Assembly (NCBI RefSeq): GCF_050633145.1
Contig: NZ_JBOEFY010000027.1
Span: 1-64,000, forward strand
Reading direction: 5' to 3'
Length of the DNA: 64,000 nt
Origin: Kordia sp050633145
GTDB lineage: Bacteria > Bacteroidota > Bacteroidia > Flavobacteriales > Flavobacteriaceae
A program made the position numbers and the translations under genes. The notes under the pieces were generated by a model. That model saw nothing but the letters and a program-made list of their open reading frames with translations, ran no database searches and was not told the DNA's origin. Numbering within the stretch: the first letter of the stretch is position 1; each line of letters begins with the position of its first letter. This document shows, piece by piece, positions 18,508-26,566 of this stretch.

Positions 18508-19332
18508 ATGAAAAAAATTCTTCTTCCAACCGATTTTTCAGATCAAGCTGAATATGCACTAAAAGTAGCTGCTTCTTTAGCGAAACAAAATGATGCAACT
18601 ATTTACTTGTTGCACATGTTAGAGTTGCCTACACATTTTTTATCTGGCGATACTAATGTAAATGTACCCGAACAACTATTGTTTATGAAAATTGCGAACG
18701 AACGTTTTGAAAAAACGATGGCGCAAGATTTTATGAAAGATGTCAACGTAGATATTACTGTAGAAACACATAAAGCTTTCGACGGAATTACACAAGCAAT
18801 TCGTCAACACGAAATTGACTTAGTTGTTATGGGATCAAGTGGTGCTTCTGGATTGAAAGAAATGTTTATTGGATCAAATACAGAGAAAGTTGTACGTACT
18901 GCTGATGCACCAGTTTTGGTAATTAAGAATCATATTGAAAATTTTTCTGTCGCTAATTTTGTATTTGCTTCAGATTTTTCCGAAGATCAGAAATTAGTGT
19001 TTGAACAAGCAATTGATTTTGCAAATAATTTTAATGCAAAACTTCATTTACTGTTTGTAAACACTCCTAACCGTTTTGTAACTACCGATGCCGCCGAGAA
19101 GAAAATGAAAACCTTTATTGATGGCTTTGATGAACTTGGCGAGCATGAATTACATATTTATAATGACAGTAAAATTGAAACGGGAATTTTGAATTTTTCT
19201 CGTTCTATCGATGCCGATTTAATTGGAATGAGCACACACGGAAGACAAGGATTGGCGCATTTCTTTAATGGAAGTATTAGTGAAGATTTGGTAAATCATT
19301 CGTTGCGACCTGTGATTACTTTTAAGATATAA
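18508..19332 (+). CDS. universal stress protein, tandem UspA domains
   Basis: A 274-residue cytosolic protein made of two UspA folds (about residues 1-145 and 148-274). The first domain starts KKILLPTDFSDQAEYAL and carries the nucleotide-binding-type motif VMGSSGASGLKEMFIGSNTE; the second has GMSTHGRQGLAHFFNGSISE. UspA proteins accumulate under starvation or stress. Divergent from rimP and convergent with the lipoprotein gene at 19410, with a shared terminator. Confidence 0.9.
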   Translation: MKKILLPTDFSDQAEYALKVAASLAKQNDATIYLLHMLELPTHFLSGDTNVNVPEQLLFMKIANERFEKTMAQDFMKDVNVDITVETHKAFDGITQAIRQHEIDLVVMGSSGASGLKEMFIGSNTEKVVRTADAPVLVIKNHIENFSVANFVFASDFSEDQKLVFEQAIDFANNFNAKLHLLFVNTPNRFVTTDAAEKKMKTFIDGFDELGEHELHIYNDSKIETGILNFSRSIDADLIGMSTHGRQGLAHFFNGSISEDLVNHSLRPVITFKI

Positions 19333-19347
19333 TTCTTTTAAATATAG

Positions 19348-19389
19348 AAAGCTGTTCGATTTGTAATGTATTACGCATCGAACAGCTTT
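19348..19389. terminator. bidirectional intrinsic terminator
   Basis: AAAGCTGTTCGAT pairs with ATCGAACAGCTTT (13-bp arms, 16-nt loop), with a T run after the right arm. It lies between two convergent genes. Confidence 0.85.
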
Positions 19390-19409
19390 TAACCTAAAAA
19401 CTTATTTTT

Positions 19410-20795
19410 TTATCTTTCGTTGTGTTGTACATCTACAGCTGATGCTGGATGGTAGATAAATCCTCCAGAACCAATATCGTGGCAATATTCAACGATATAT
19501 TCTCCAATTAGATCATCGCCATTATTAATAGTAAAATCGATTGGCAATTCTACATCAATAATATCAAACACTTTAAAACTCAACTTTGTTTCAAAGTTTT
19601 TTGTGCGTCCTCCATCTGACTCAAAACATACTACTTTCATACGGTTTCCATCTGGCTTTGGGTTTGTAGTACTAGCATGAGGATTCCAAATGATGGAGCT
19701 AAAATTTGGGTAAAACCAAGTATCGTCACCAGTTACTTTTGTGATTTGACCAGTGCGAATGTAACTTAGCGCCGATCCACTTGTTACTACCGCACCATTT
19801 TGAATGGTATAATTAGCTCCATCTGCCCATATAATTACAAAGAACCATTCTCCTTTACCGGCTAAGAATCCGTCGTAATCATCAGTTGTTCTGAATCTCC
19901 ATAAGTTTTCTGTTCCATTTTCGCAGTCGCGCTCACAGTCTTCTCCACACGGTGTTCCAGATCCTGGCGTCCCTGATCCTGGTGTTCCAGACCCTGGACT
20001 TCCTCCTCCTGTATTTCCGCCTCCTACATATGGATCGTCATCATCTCCTGGATCTTCATCTCCTATAAATGGACTTCCATTATCATAAAGTTTAGAGTTT
20101 GGAGGTTCAATAGATCCTGCATTTACTACAACCGATCTTCCATCATCATAAGTAAATAATACAGCACTGCCTCTATCTGACTTATCCAATCCGCTTGTTG
20201 TTACTCCTTGATATACTTCACTATTTCGTACTACAAACGACTTTTCATAACGATATACAGATAATAATTCAGTATGCATCACTCCATTTTCATAATAGTG
20301 AACAACTTCCATTGGATCGCTATCGTCAAAGTTATTATCAACATACACTCGGTTTGTAAATGTTTTTGTGTGTCTATCTCCAGCTAACAGTACAGACATT
20401 CCAGGGTTCACATTTAAAAACTCTTTGATATTTACATTTGACTTTGCTTCATCAATATTTGCCAAAACTTGATTTAATGATTTCCCTGAAAAATCTTTCA
20501 TTTCAGATTTCCCTTGCATTCCTACAAAAAATTCTTGTTCGTAATATCCGCGTTTTTCTAGTCGCAATGCTTCTTGCTGCAATAGATCATTCATATTATC
20601 ATGCTTATTAATTGCAATAGACATTAATCGTGCATATTCAAATAATGCTTGGTGTTCTACAGATTGTTTACTGACGTCTATTTTATCTAATGCTATTGGA
20701 TCGTTTTCTGCATCAAAAGCTTCATCTTTAGAACATGAATTCAAGCCTACAATTAATAGTGACAAGAAGAATAACTTTATATACTTTATTTTCAT
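19410..20795 (-). CDS. surface-type lipoprotein of unknown function with Gly-Ser-Thr-Pro repeats
   Basis: A 461-residue lipoprotein: the signal peptide ends GLNSC and is followed by SKDEAFDAE, where K-D-E fits the flavobacterial lipoprotein surface-export signal K-(D/E)2. Residues about 250-285 form a low-complexity hinge with three GTPGSG-type repeats followed by CGEDCERDC. The N-terminal half resembles no family I can name; the C-terminal part (FRTTDDYDGFLAGKGEW onward) may be a beta-rich domain. It is monocistronic, convergent with the usp gene, with a 321-bp gap upstream to the AraC regulator. Confidence 0.8.
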   Translation of the reverse strand: MKIKYIKLFFLSLLIVGLNSCSKDEAFDAENDPIALDKIDVSKQSVEHQALFEYARLMSIAINKHDNMNDLLQQEALRLEKRGYYEQEFFVGMQGKSEMKDFSGKSLNQVLANIDEAKSNVNIKEFLNVNPGMSVLLAGDRHTKTFTNRVYVDNNFDDSDPMEVVHYYENGVMHTELLSVYRYEKSFVVRNSEVYQGVTTSGLDKSDRGSAVLFTYDDGRSVVVNAGSIEPPNSKLYDNGSPFIGDEDPGDDDDPYVGGGNTGGGSPGSGTPGSGTPGSGTPCGEDCERDCENGTENLWRFRTTDDYDGFLAGKGEWFFVIIWADGANYTIQNGAVVTSGSALSYIRTGQITKVTGDDTWFYPNFSSIIWNPHASTTNPKPDGNRMKVVCFESDGGRTKNFETKLSFKVFDIIDVELPIDFTINNGDDLIGEYIVEYCHDIGSGGFIYHPASAVDVQHNER

Positions 20796-21116
20796 AATAA
20801 TTTAATTTATGGTTTTTTTTCGTACTCTTTTATTCTATATAGAACTTAGGATTTTCCGAATGACTCCTTTGTTTTTCATATATACTTTAGCTAGTTAAGC
20901 AGTGTATATGAAGTGTTGCAACAGGGTAAAATTAGGTTTGTATTTTGAGCTAAAAAAGTGTTCTATTTTGCTTTTTATGAATTGCAGCTATCAATTTATA
21001 AATTGACAGATTCTATTTTTTAAACTTTTCTTGCGAATTTACTGTAACGTTATTAACAAAAAAACTACTATATTTAGACAGAGCCATTCACATAAAGTTT
21101 ACGACTACTACCTATT
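20796..21116. other. intergenic region between divergent lipoprotein and regulator genes
   Basis: No coding sequence is seen. It holds the divergent promoters, a 16-bp perfect palindrome (20991-21006) and a TATATTTA box at 21069-21076, about 41 nt before the regulator gene. Confidence 0.6.
20991..21006. promoter_or_regulatory. palindrome TCAATTTATAAATTGA, candidate operator
   Basis: Perfect 16-bp palindrome 110 nt upstream of the TPR-AraC regulator gene. The 14-bp core CAATTTATAAATTG recurs exactly at 22903-22916, just after the same gene. A binding site for the regulator is inference. Confidence 0.5.
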
Positions 21117-22874
21117 ATGATGACTAAATTTACTCAGAAGTATTTCTCTTTTACATTAGCAAATACACTGCTTTCCTCCATATTTTTTTTCTTCTGCGCT
21201 TTTTCTTTTGCACAGCAAGAATTTAAATTTAGTATTCCTGATTCGCTACAATCTAAATCTTATAAAGAGTTGAAAGCTGCTTTTGATGCAGATCGAAAAG
21301 ATTCTATTCGACGATTTATTTATGCTAAATCCTATATCGCAAAGGCAACAAAAGCTAACATTCCTTTAGAAATGACCAAAGGGTATGAATTGCTAGGATT
21401 TGCCTATGATCATAATTATAAGAAAAGTTTCACCTTTTACGACAAAGCTATTGAGATAAGTAAGGATTTAAAAAACATGCGCTATCCTGCTATTTTATAC
21501 ACATATAAAGGAGCCATTTTATCTGAGAAAGGAAATTATAAAGACGCATTAGAAAACCACTTGAAAGCTATTGAATATGCAGAAACCAATAATAATATAG
21601 AATTAGTATATGTTAACAAACACAATATAGGAATTCTAAAACGACATTTAGAGCTGTATGATGAAGCATTGCAAATTTACAAAGAATGCTATGAATATGA
21701 ATTGAACAACCCAAACCGAGATGAACTTGATTTTTTAAATTCACACTTCTCTATTGCAGATATTTATATAGAAACGCAAGCAATAGATTCTGCCATAATT
21801 TATAACAACAAAGGATACAATTTAGCACTCAAAAGCAATGATCCTTTAATACTTCAAATTTTCACATTAAATAAAGGAATTATTTTTTTTCATCAAAAAA
21901 AATATCCAGAGGCCATTAAACTTATAAAGAACTCAATGAGCATTTTGGAAGGAAATATAGAAAAACGAGTCGTTATCAATGGGCTTTTCCATATTGCAAA
22001 AGCATATGATTCGCTACAACAAAAAGAAGATGCCATTTTACATTATAGAAAAGTAGACTCTGTTTTTACAGCACACCCATACAATATTTCATCCAATATA
22101 ATGAATACATATAAAGCTTTGTATAGTTACTATAAAACAAAAAAAGACAAAGCGAATGAAATCCTTTTCATTGAGAAAGCATTACTTGCTTCCGATATTA
22201 ATAAAAAAGACTATAGAACATTAAGTAATAAAATTATAAAAACATTTGATCGTAGAAAGCTTATAGAAAAACAGAAAAAATTGAATGAAGCATTGAATCG
22301 GAAAGATAAAAAATATGTGACATTTAAAATTATTGCTTTGATCGTTTTTTGCATCTTCATTTTTGCGTTAACTGCATTTTACACTAAACAACGACAAATA
22401 AAAAAACGATTTCAAGAGTTTGTTAGAAATCACGAAAAAGCTATTGAAACACCTAAACAACCTATTAAGATTGTTAATGAAGAAGCTACTGAAATTGGTC
22501 TTGGTAAAGATGTAATTGATCAACTATTAACATCATTGAATAATTTTGAAGTAAAACATGCGTATATAAAACCAGATATTACATTACCCAGTTTATCTAA
22601 ACGTTTCAAAACTAACTCTGCCTATCTTTCCAAAGTGATCAATACTTATAAAAACAAAAAATTTGCTGAATACTTGAACGATTTACGCATCGATTATGCA
22701 ATTGACAAGATTCAAACAGACAAACACTTTCGCCTATATACTATTAAAGCAATTGCATTGGAAGTTGGCTTTAATAATTCACAATCTTTTGCAAGAGCTT
22801 TTAAAAGAAAAACAAACATTCAACCCTCAGATTTTATTAAACAAACTAAAAATATTATTGAGATGAAAGCATAA
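21117..22874 (+). CDS. membrane-anchored TPR protein with AraC-type DNA-binding domain
   Basis: A 585-residue transcription regulator of the flavobacterial TPR-AraC class. Order: signal peptide (cleavage near FSFAQQ, residue 34), a periplasmic stretch of tetratricopeptide repeats (about 40-370), one membrane helix (FKIIALIVFCIFIFALTAFY, about 402-421), and a cytoplasmic AraC helix-turn-helix domain (about 480-580; IKAIALEVGFNNSQSFARAF is the second helix-turn-helix). The layout suggests periplasmic sensing coupled directly to DNA binding. It starts with ATGATG. It lies next to two leader-peptide genes and the exporter, and is bracketed by two matching palindromes, which suggests autoregulation and control of the peptide gene. 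Confidence 0.88.
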   Translation: MMTKFTQKYFSFTLANTLLSSIFFFFCAFSFAQQEFKFSIPDSLQSKSYKELKAAFDADRKDSIRRFIYAKSYIAKATKANIPLEMTKGYELLGFAYDHNYKKSFTFYDKAIEISKDLKNMRYPAILYTYKGAILSEKGNYKDALENHLKAIEYAETNNNIELVYVNKHNIGILKRHLELYDEALQIYKECYEYELNNPNRDELDFLNSHFSIADIYIETQAIDSAIIYNNKGYNLALKSNDPLILQIFTLNKGIIFFHQKKYPEAIKLIKNSMSILEGNIEKRVVINGLFHIAKAYDSLQQKEDAILHYRKVDSVFTAHPYNISSNIMNTYKALYSYYKTKKDKANEILFIEKALLASDINKKDYRTLSNKIIKTFDRRKLIEKQKKLNEALNRKDKKYVTFKIIALIVFCIFIFALTAFYTKQRQIKKRFQEFVRNHEKAIETPKQPIKIVNEEATEIGLGKDVIDQLLTSLNNFEVKHAYIKPDITLPSLSKRFKTNSAYLSKVINTYKNKKFAEYLNDLRIDYAIDKIQTDKHFRLYTIKAIALEVGFNNSQSFARAFKRKTNIQPSDFIKQTKNIIEMKA

Positions 22875-22900
22875 TCCTATAGGTACAAAAATAAAACGCA

Positions 22901-22918
22901 TGCAATTTATAAATTGCA
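22901..22918. promoter_or_regulatory. palindrome TGCAATTTATAAATTGCA, candidate operator for peptide gene
   Basis: Perfect 18-bp palindrome, 27 nt after the regulator stop and 77 nt before the peptide ATG at 22996. It shares its 14-bp core with the palindrome upstream of the regulator. The arms are AT-rich and no T run follows, so it is not a typical terminator. A TACATTTA box (22963-22970) lies downstream as a possible -7 element. Confidence 0.5.
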
Positions 22919-22995
22919 CGAAACACAGCACAAAACACACATTAATTCCTGTAAACTTATAATACATTTACATCAAATCACAAAATTATTTGACT

Positions 22996-23166
22996 ATGCG
23001 TAAAACGAAAAAAAAGCAGTTAGTATTACAAAAATTTAGTATTGCTACTTTAACAAAATTGGAAAGTATTAAAGGAAGATCCGTTGGATCTGGTGGAAGT
23101 ATGGGAGGCAATTCTGAATTAACATGTACTGGTCCAAAGACGAAACCAGATACTGATTGCACCTGA
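22996..23166 (+). CDS. small leader-type peptide A (RiPP precursor-like)
   Basis: A 56-residue peptide. The N-terminus MRKTKKKQLVLQKFSIATLT followed by KLESIKG is a leader of the kind annotated as class I lanthipeptide-like in flavobacteria. The tail is Gly/Ser rich (VGSGGSMGG) and ends in a Thr/Cys stretch (ELTCTGPKTKPDTDCT) with two cysteines. It is followed by a terminator and by a 66-bp relic of the tolC 3' end. Peptide B at 23572 has a matching leader (IATLTKLESIKG versus VASLTKLDSIKG) and an unrelated tail, so A and B arose by duplication. No LanB/LanC is visible. Bioactivity is inference. Confidence 0.72.
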   Translation: MRKTKKKQLVLQKFSIATLTKLESIKGRSVGSGGSMGGNSELTCTGPKTKPDTDCT

Positions 23167-23260
23167 CCTGAAGTAAGTTGTTAAGTTATATTTCTACAAT
23201 ATTTACTTAAAAGCAATATCTTTCTTAAAGAAGATATACACTGATTATTATGAAATTGAA

Positions 23261-23286
23261 AAATCCCAGTTGTACGACTGGGGTTT
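23261..23286 (+). terminator. terminator after peptide A
   Basis: AAATCCCAGT pairs with ACTGGGGTTT (one G-T pair) and a TTTTT run follows. It is the counterpart of the terminator after peptide B, which also begins AAATCCCA. Confidence 0.8.
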
Positions 23287-23314
23287 TTAGTTTACAATTT
23301 TTCCACATATACTT

Positions 23315-23380
23315 TTATAACATATTTGTCATAATATTGAATAAATTGGCTTTGGTTGCGAAGCATTTATTTTCTCCTAA
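23315..23380 (-). pseudogene. relic of the 3' end of a duplicated tolC gene
   Basis: Read on the minus strand this stretch gives LGENKCFATKANLFNIMTNM then L and stop. It aligns with the last residues of the intact TolC-like protein at 23806 (LENKYFTTKANLFNIMANVL, stop). Nothing upstream continues the frame. It is a 66-bp leftover of a duplication that copied the peptide gene, its terminator and the adjacent tolC end. Confidence 0.8.
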
Positions 23381-23571
23381 GACATACAGATACTTACACT
23401 AGAAATTGATTTATACAACTCACAATCAACAATATGAATTTTCAAACAAAAACTTGTATTCACTTTTTTAAATCTCATTAAACAACTGAAAAATATGACA
23501 AAGCGATTAGGAAATGTCAGAGTTTTTTTTAAAAAAAGTTATCTTTAAAGAAATCTTAAAACTATTTGATC
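23381..23571. other. leader region of peptide B
   Basis: No coding sequence is seen. The last bases before the ATG (AAACTATTTGATCATGCG) resemble those before peptide A (AAATTATTTGACTATGCG), so the shared unit begins at least here. Confidence 0.5.
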
Positions 23572-23718
23572 ATGCGTAAAAAAATGAAAAAACAATTAAA
23601 ATTACTAAAACTTAATGTTGCTTCTTTAACAAAATTGGATTCAATTAAAGGAGGCGATGAGAATTATGAAGAAAAAACAAAACCTAGAACTCGTGATGGA
23701 GTTGCTATTTGTCAATAA
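23572..23718 (+). CDS. small leader-type peptide B (RiPP precursor-like)
   Basis: A 48-residue peptide. Leader MRKKMKKQLKLLKLNVASLT then KLDSIKGG, followed by a short charged tail (DENYEEKTKPRTRDGVAICQ) with a single cysteine near the end. The leader matches peptide A and the LNKKS-type peptides at 44-46 kb. It lies directly before the terminator shared with tolC, at the end of the exporter operon on the other strand. With one Cys and two Thr the tail offers little scope for thioether rings, so the class I lanthipeptide label may describe only the leader. Confidence 0.7.
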   Translation: MRKKMKKQLKLLKLNVASLTKLDSIKGGDENYEEKTKPRTRDGVAICQ

Positions 23719-23760
23719 ATTAATAAATTTCTTTGAAACAAAGCAACAGTATTAATCTAT

Positions 23761-23800
23761 ATATATAAATCCCAATCAAACTCGATTGGGATTTATATAT
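23761..23800. terminator. bidirectional terminator between peptide B and tolC
   Basis: Perfect 17-bp arms (ATATATAAATCCCAATC and its complement) around a 6-nt loop AAACTC. It lies between the convergent peptide gene and tolC. Confidence 0.85.
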
Positions 23801-23805
23801 TCAAA

Positions 23806-25206
23806 TTACAACACATTCGCCATAATATTGAACAAATTGGCTTTGGTAGTAAAGTATTTATTCTCCAAATCAATAGCTTTTATTTTGTTTTCTATGAGTT
23901 TTGCTTCGCGCGAATTAACTAAGAATAACGAACTTTCTCCCAAAAAGAATTTACGCTCTTCCGCTTTGAGCATCACTTCATAATCATTTACCAATTCTTG
24001 TGTGAGTTGGTTTTGGATTTGATAGGATTCTATTTCTTGCGAAACTGCATCAATTTTGTTTTTTAGATTGACACGTGTTGTTGTGCGTTCAAATTCGACA
24101 TCTTGCAGTTTTAGTTTTGCCAAGCGCAAATCTCCACGTTCTTTTCGTAAGAATAATGGAACACTTATGCTGAGTCCTGCTTTGTAATTCTGTGTGTTAA
24201 ACGTTCCTGTTTCATCAGGTGTTTGCGATAAAAAGTTGTACTGCAGATCTATTTTTGGCAATAGATTGTTTTGCTTTAAACGCTTGTTGAGCAATAGACT
24301 TTCATATTTTAAACTGAGCGATTGAATTTTAGGATGCGCTTCTACATCAAAATCTTCACTATCAAACCCAGTTACGTTTAAAATATCGTCAATGCGATTG
24401 AACGTTGTCGTATCTGGCTGAATTGATGAACGCAATTCTACAGGCGTATCATTATTCAACCATAAAAAATTAGACAATTCTAATGACGATTTTATATACT
24501 TGATGCGCGCTTTTTCTAAATCGAGTTTTCGTGTATTTAAGGTTAATCGTGCTTCTAGCGTATCAATTGCAGCTCTTTCACCTTCTCGATAACTTCTTTT
24601 GATTCCATTAAAACGCAATGTCGCATTGGATAGAAACGATTGATACACTTCACGATTTCGAAACGATTTTAACCATTTAAAATATGTAATTGATGCTTCA
24701 TACAAAATTTCATTGACTAACAACTGCTGATCTGCTTGTGCTTGCCGTGTGAATAGTTTTGCTTGTTTCAACATTGCCATTCGCTCATTAATCAACAATC
24801 CTTTTGCTAAAGACACGGAAACTCCTGCGCTGTACAAACCATCAGTTGGTACACTAAATTCTGGATTTAAGAACTCACCAGTGTTTTCTTCAAAGTTTGC
24901 TTTAAATTCTACACCATACCAGGTTGGAATTTTAAATGTTGCATTGAGTTTATCGTAGTATTCTGTGTTTTTGAATTTCTTGCGATCATAATCGACTTCC
25001 AATTTCGGATCAAACGCACCACGCGCTTTTAACAATTTGGCTTCACTTTCGTTAATGATCAAATTTGCCTGTTTCACAATAGGATGATACGTTTTTACAT
25101 AGCCAAGATATTCATCTAAAGACAATAATGAATCTAACGGATTATCAATTTGAGCAGTGACATTTCCACTGAAAAGAAAAATAAGGAACAGAAAAATATA
25201 TCTCAT
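23806..25206 (-). CDS. TolC-family outer membrane efflux protein
   Basis: A 466-residue outer membrane channel of the TolC family: signal peptide ending GNVTAQ, then two repeated alpha-hairpin/beta units (first from about LDSLLSLDEYLGYVKTYHP, second around residues 290-460). Last gene of an ABC-HlyD-TolC operon (2 bp after the HlyD gene), so it provides the outer-membrane exit of a type I secretion-like exporter. A 66-bp copy of its 3' end lies 426 bp beyond its stop (23315-23380), which marks a past duplication. The substrate is not known; the flanking leader peptides are candidates. Confidence 0.9.
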   Translation of the reverse strand: MRYIFLFLIFLFSGNVTAQIDNPLDSLLSLDEYLGYVKTYHPIVKQANLIINESEAKLLKARGAFDPKLEVDYDRKKFKNTEYYDKLNATFKIPTWYGVEFKANFEENTGEFLNPEFSVPTDGLYSAGVSVSLAKGLLINERMAMLKQAKLFTRQAQADQQLLVNEILYEASITYFKWLKSFRNREVYQSFLSNATLRFNGIKRSYREGERAAIDTLEARLTLNTRKLDLEKARIKYIKSSLELSNFLWLNNDTPVELRSSIQPDTTTFNRIDDILNVTGFDSEDFDVEAHPKIQSLSLKYESLLLNKRLKQNNLLPKIDLQYNFLSQTPDETGTFNTQNYKAGLSISVPLFLRKERGDLRLAKLKLQDVEFERTTTRVNLKNKIDAVSQEIESYQIQNQLTQELVNDYEVMLKAEERKFFLGESSLFLVNSREAKLIENKIKAIDLENKYFTTKANLFNIMANVL

Positions 25207-25208
25207 AA

Positions 25209-26561
25209 TTACTTTTTCTTAATTGAATTGTTTTTGCCTTTTGGCTGATAGTAATTTGGAGGAAAACTATTTAGTTGTCGCCAAAGCTCAAACCAAATCG
25301 GCACATCATTTAATAAGGCAATTGTTTTTGCTCCTGAACCTACACGAATTGCTGTTGGCCATTTATGATCGTTTTCATCTGGTGCAAGCAATATTCTGTA
25401 TTTACCGTTTTCACTGATGAAATTTTCAACAGCAACCACTTTTGCTCCATAGGTTCCGTAAGAAACATTTGGCCATCCACTGAATACTATTGCTGGCCAA
25501 CCATCAAACTGCACACGTACTTTTTCGCCGATATGAATTAGTGGTAAATCAATTGGACGCACATAACTTTCTACAGCCAATTCGTACTTCGCAGGCATAA
25601 TACTTACCAATTTCTCGCCCGCCTTGAACGTTTCTCCAATTCCACCTTTTAAAGCTTTGTTGATAAAACCATCTTGCGGCGCTAAAATGTATAATAACTC
25701 GCTTCTTACTTTGTAATTTGTGTACTGATTTTCTAGCTTAGTTACTTGTGCTTCTGTATCAAATTGACTCGATTGTGCCGTAAACATATTACTTTGCGCT
25801 TTTGAAACTTTATCTGCATACGCCGCTTTGGTGCGCGACAATTCTATTTTCGCATTGATGATGTTATTTTTATTTGCCAAGTACTTATTTTCTATTGAAA
25901 TGAGTTTCGCCTGAGTTTCTTGCAGTTTTAAACGCTTTTCCTCTACATCTTTTACCGCTTTTAGACCTTCTTTTTCCAAAGTTGCCGTTCGGTCATACTG
26001 ACGCTGTGCAATTTCTTCATTTATACGCGCTGCTTCTACATCAATACTATCTCCTTTAATTTTTAGTTGTGCTTGCAAAAGCTTGTTTTCTGTTTGCTCT
26101 AATTTTAAATCTCTTTCGCGCAACAAAGCACTCACTTGACGTTCCAACGCACTGATTTTACCTTTATAGGCAGTTACCGAAGAAGATTTCGCTTTGATTT
26201 GATCGCCAGTTCTTTCCACCAATTTATTGTCAAAATATTCACTTTTTACTTCTGATATTTTTAAAATGGTATCTCCTTTATGAATCGAGTCACCTTCTCG
26301 CACATACCATTGTTCAATTCGCCCTGGAATTTGTGATTGAATGGTTTGCGGACGTTGATCTGGTCGTAATGTAGTTACTTGCCCTTGTCCAGAAATGTTT
26401 TGTGTCCACGGAAGAAATAATATAATAATTACAATTACTGCAAATACAAATAAGAACCTATTTAACTGCTTGTAATATTTTTTATTAAAGACACGCTTTC
26501 CCGATGCGTACTCCGTAAGTTTCACCTTTTTATTTAGCTGATTGTTTGAAATGTTTAGCAT
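25209..26561 (-). CDS. HlyD-family periplasmic adaptor
   Basis: A 450-residue membrane-fusion protein linking the inner-membrane ABC protein to TolC. It has one N-terminal membrane helix (about 33-52), a lipoyl half-motif (IPGRIEQWYVREGDSIHKGD), a long coiled-coil hairpin (about 110-280), the second lipoyl half (ILAPQDGFINKALKGGIGET) and a beta-barrel domain with FDGWPAIVFSGWPN. It lies 5 bp after the ABC gene and 2 bp before tolC, in one operon. Confidence 0.9.
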   Translation of the reverse strand: MLNISNNQLNKKVKLTEYASGKRVFNKKYYKQLNRFLFVFAVIVIIILFLPWTQNISGQGQVTTLRPDQRPQTIQSQIPGRIEQWYVREGDSIHKGDTILKISEVKSEYFDNKLVERTGDQIKAKSSSVTAYKGKISALERQVSALLRERDLKLEQTENKLLQAQLKIKGDSIDVEAARINEEIAQRQYDRTATLEKEGLKAVKDVEEKRLKLQETQAKLISIENKYLANKNNIINAKIELSRTKAAYADKVSKAQSNMFTAQSSQFDTEAQVTKLENQYTNYKVRSELLYILAPQDGFINKALKGGIGETFKAGEKLVSIMPAKYELAVESYVRPIDLPLIHIGEKVRVQFDGWPAIVFSGWPNVSYGTYGAKVVAVENFISENGKYRILLAPDENDHKWPTAIRVGSGAKTIALLNDVPIWFELWRQLNSFPPNYYQPKGKNNSIKKK

Positions 26562-26566
26562 GTCTG

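Noticed and set aside
22901..22918. Palindrome as a terminator of the regulator gene
   Set aside because: Arms are nearly all A/T and no T run follows, so it would be a poor terminator; an operator fits better given its twin upstream.
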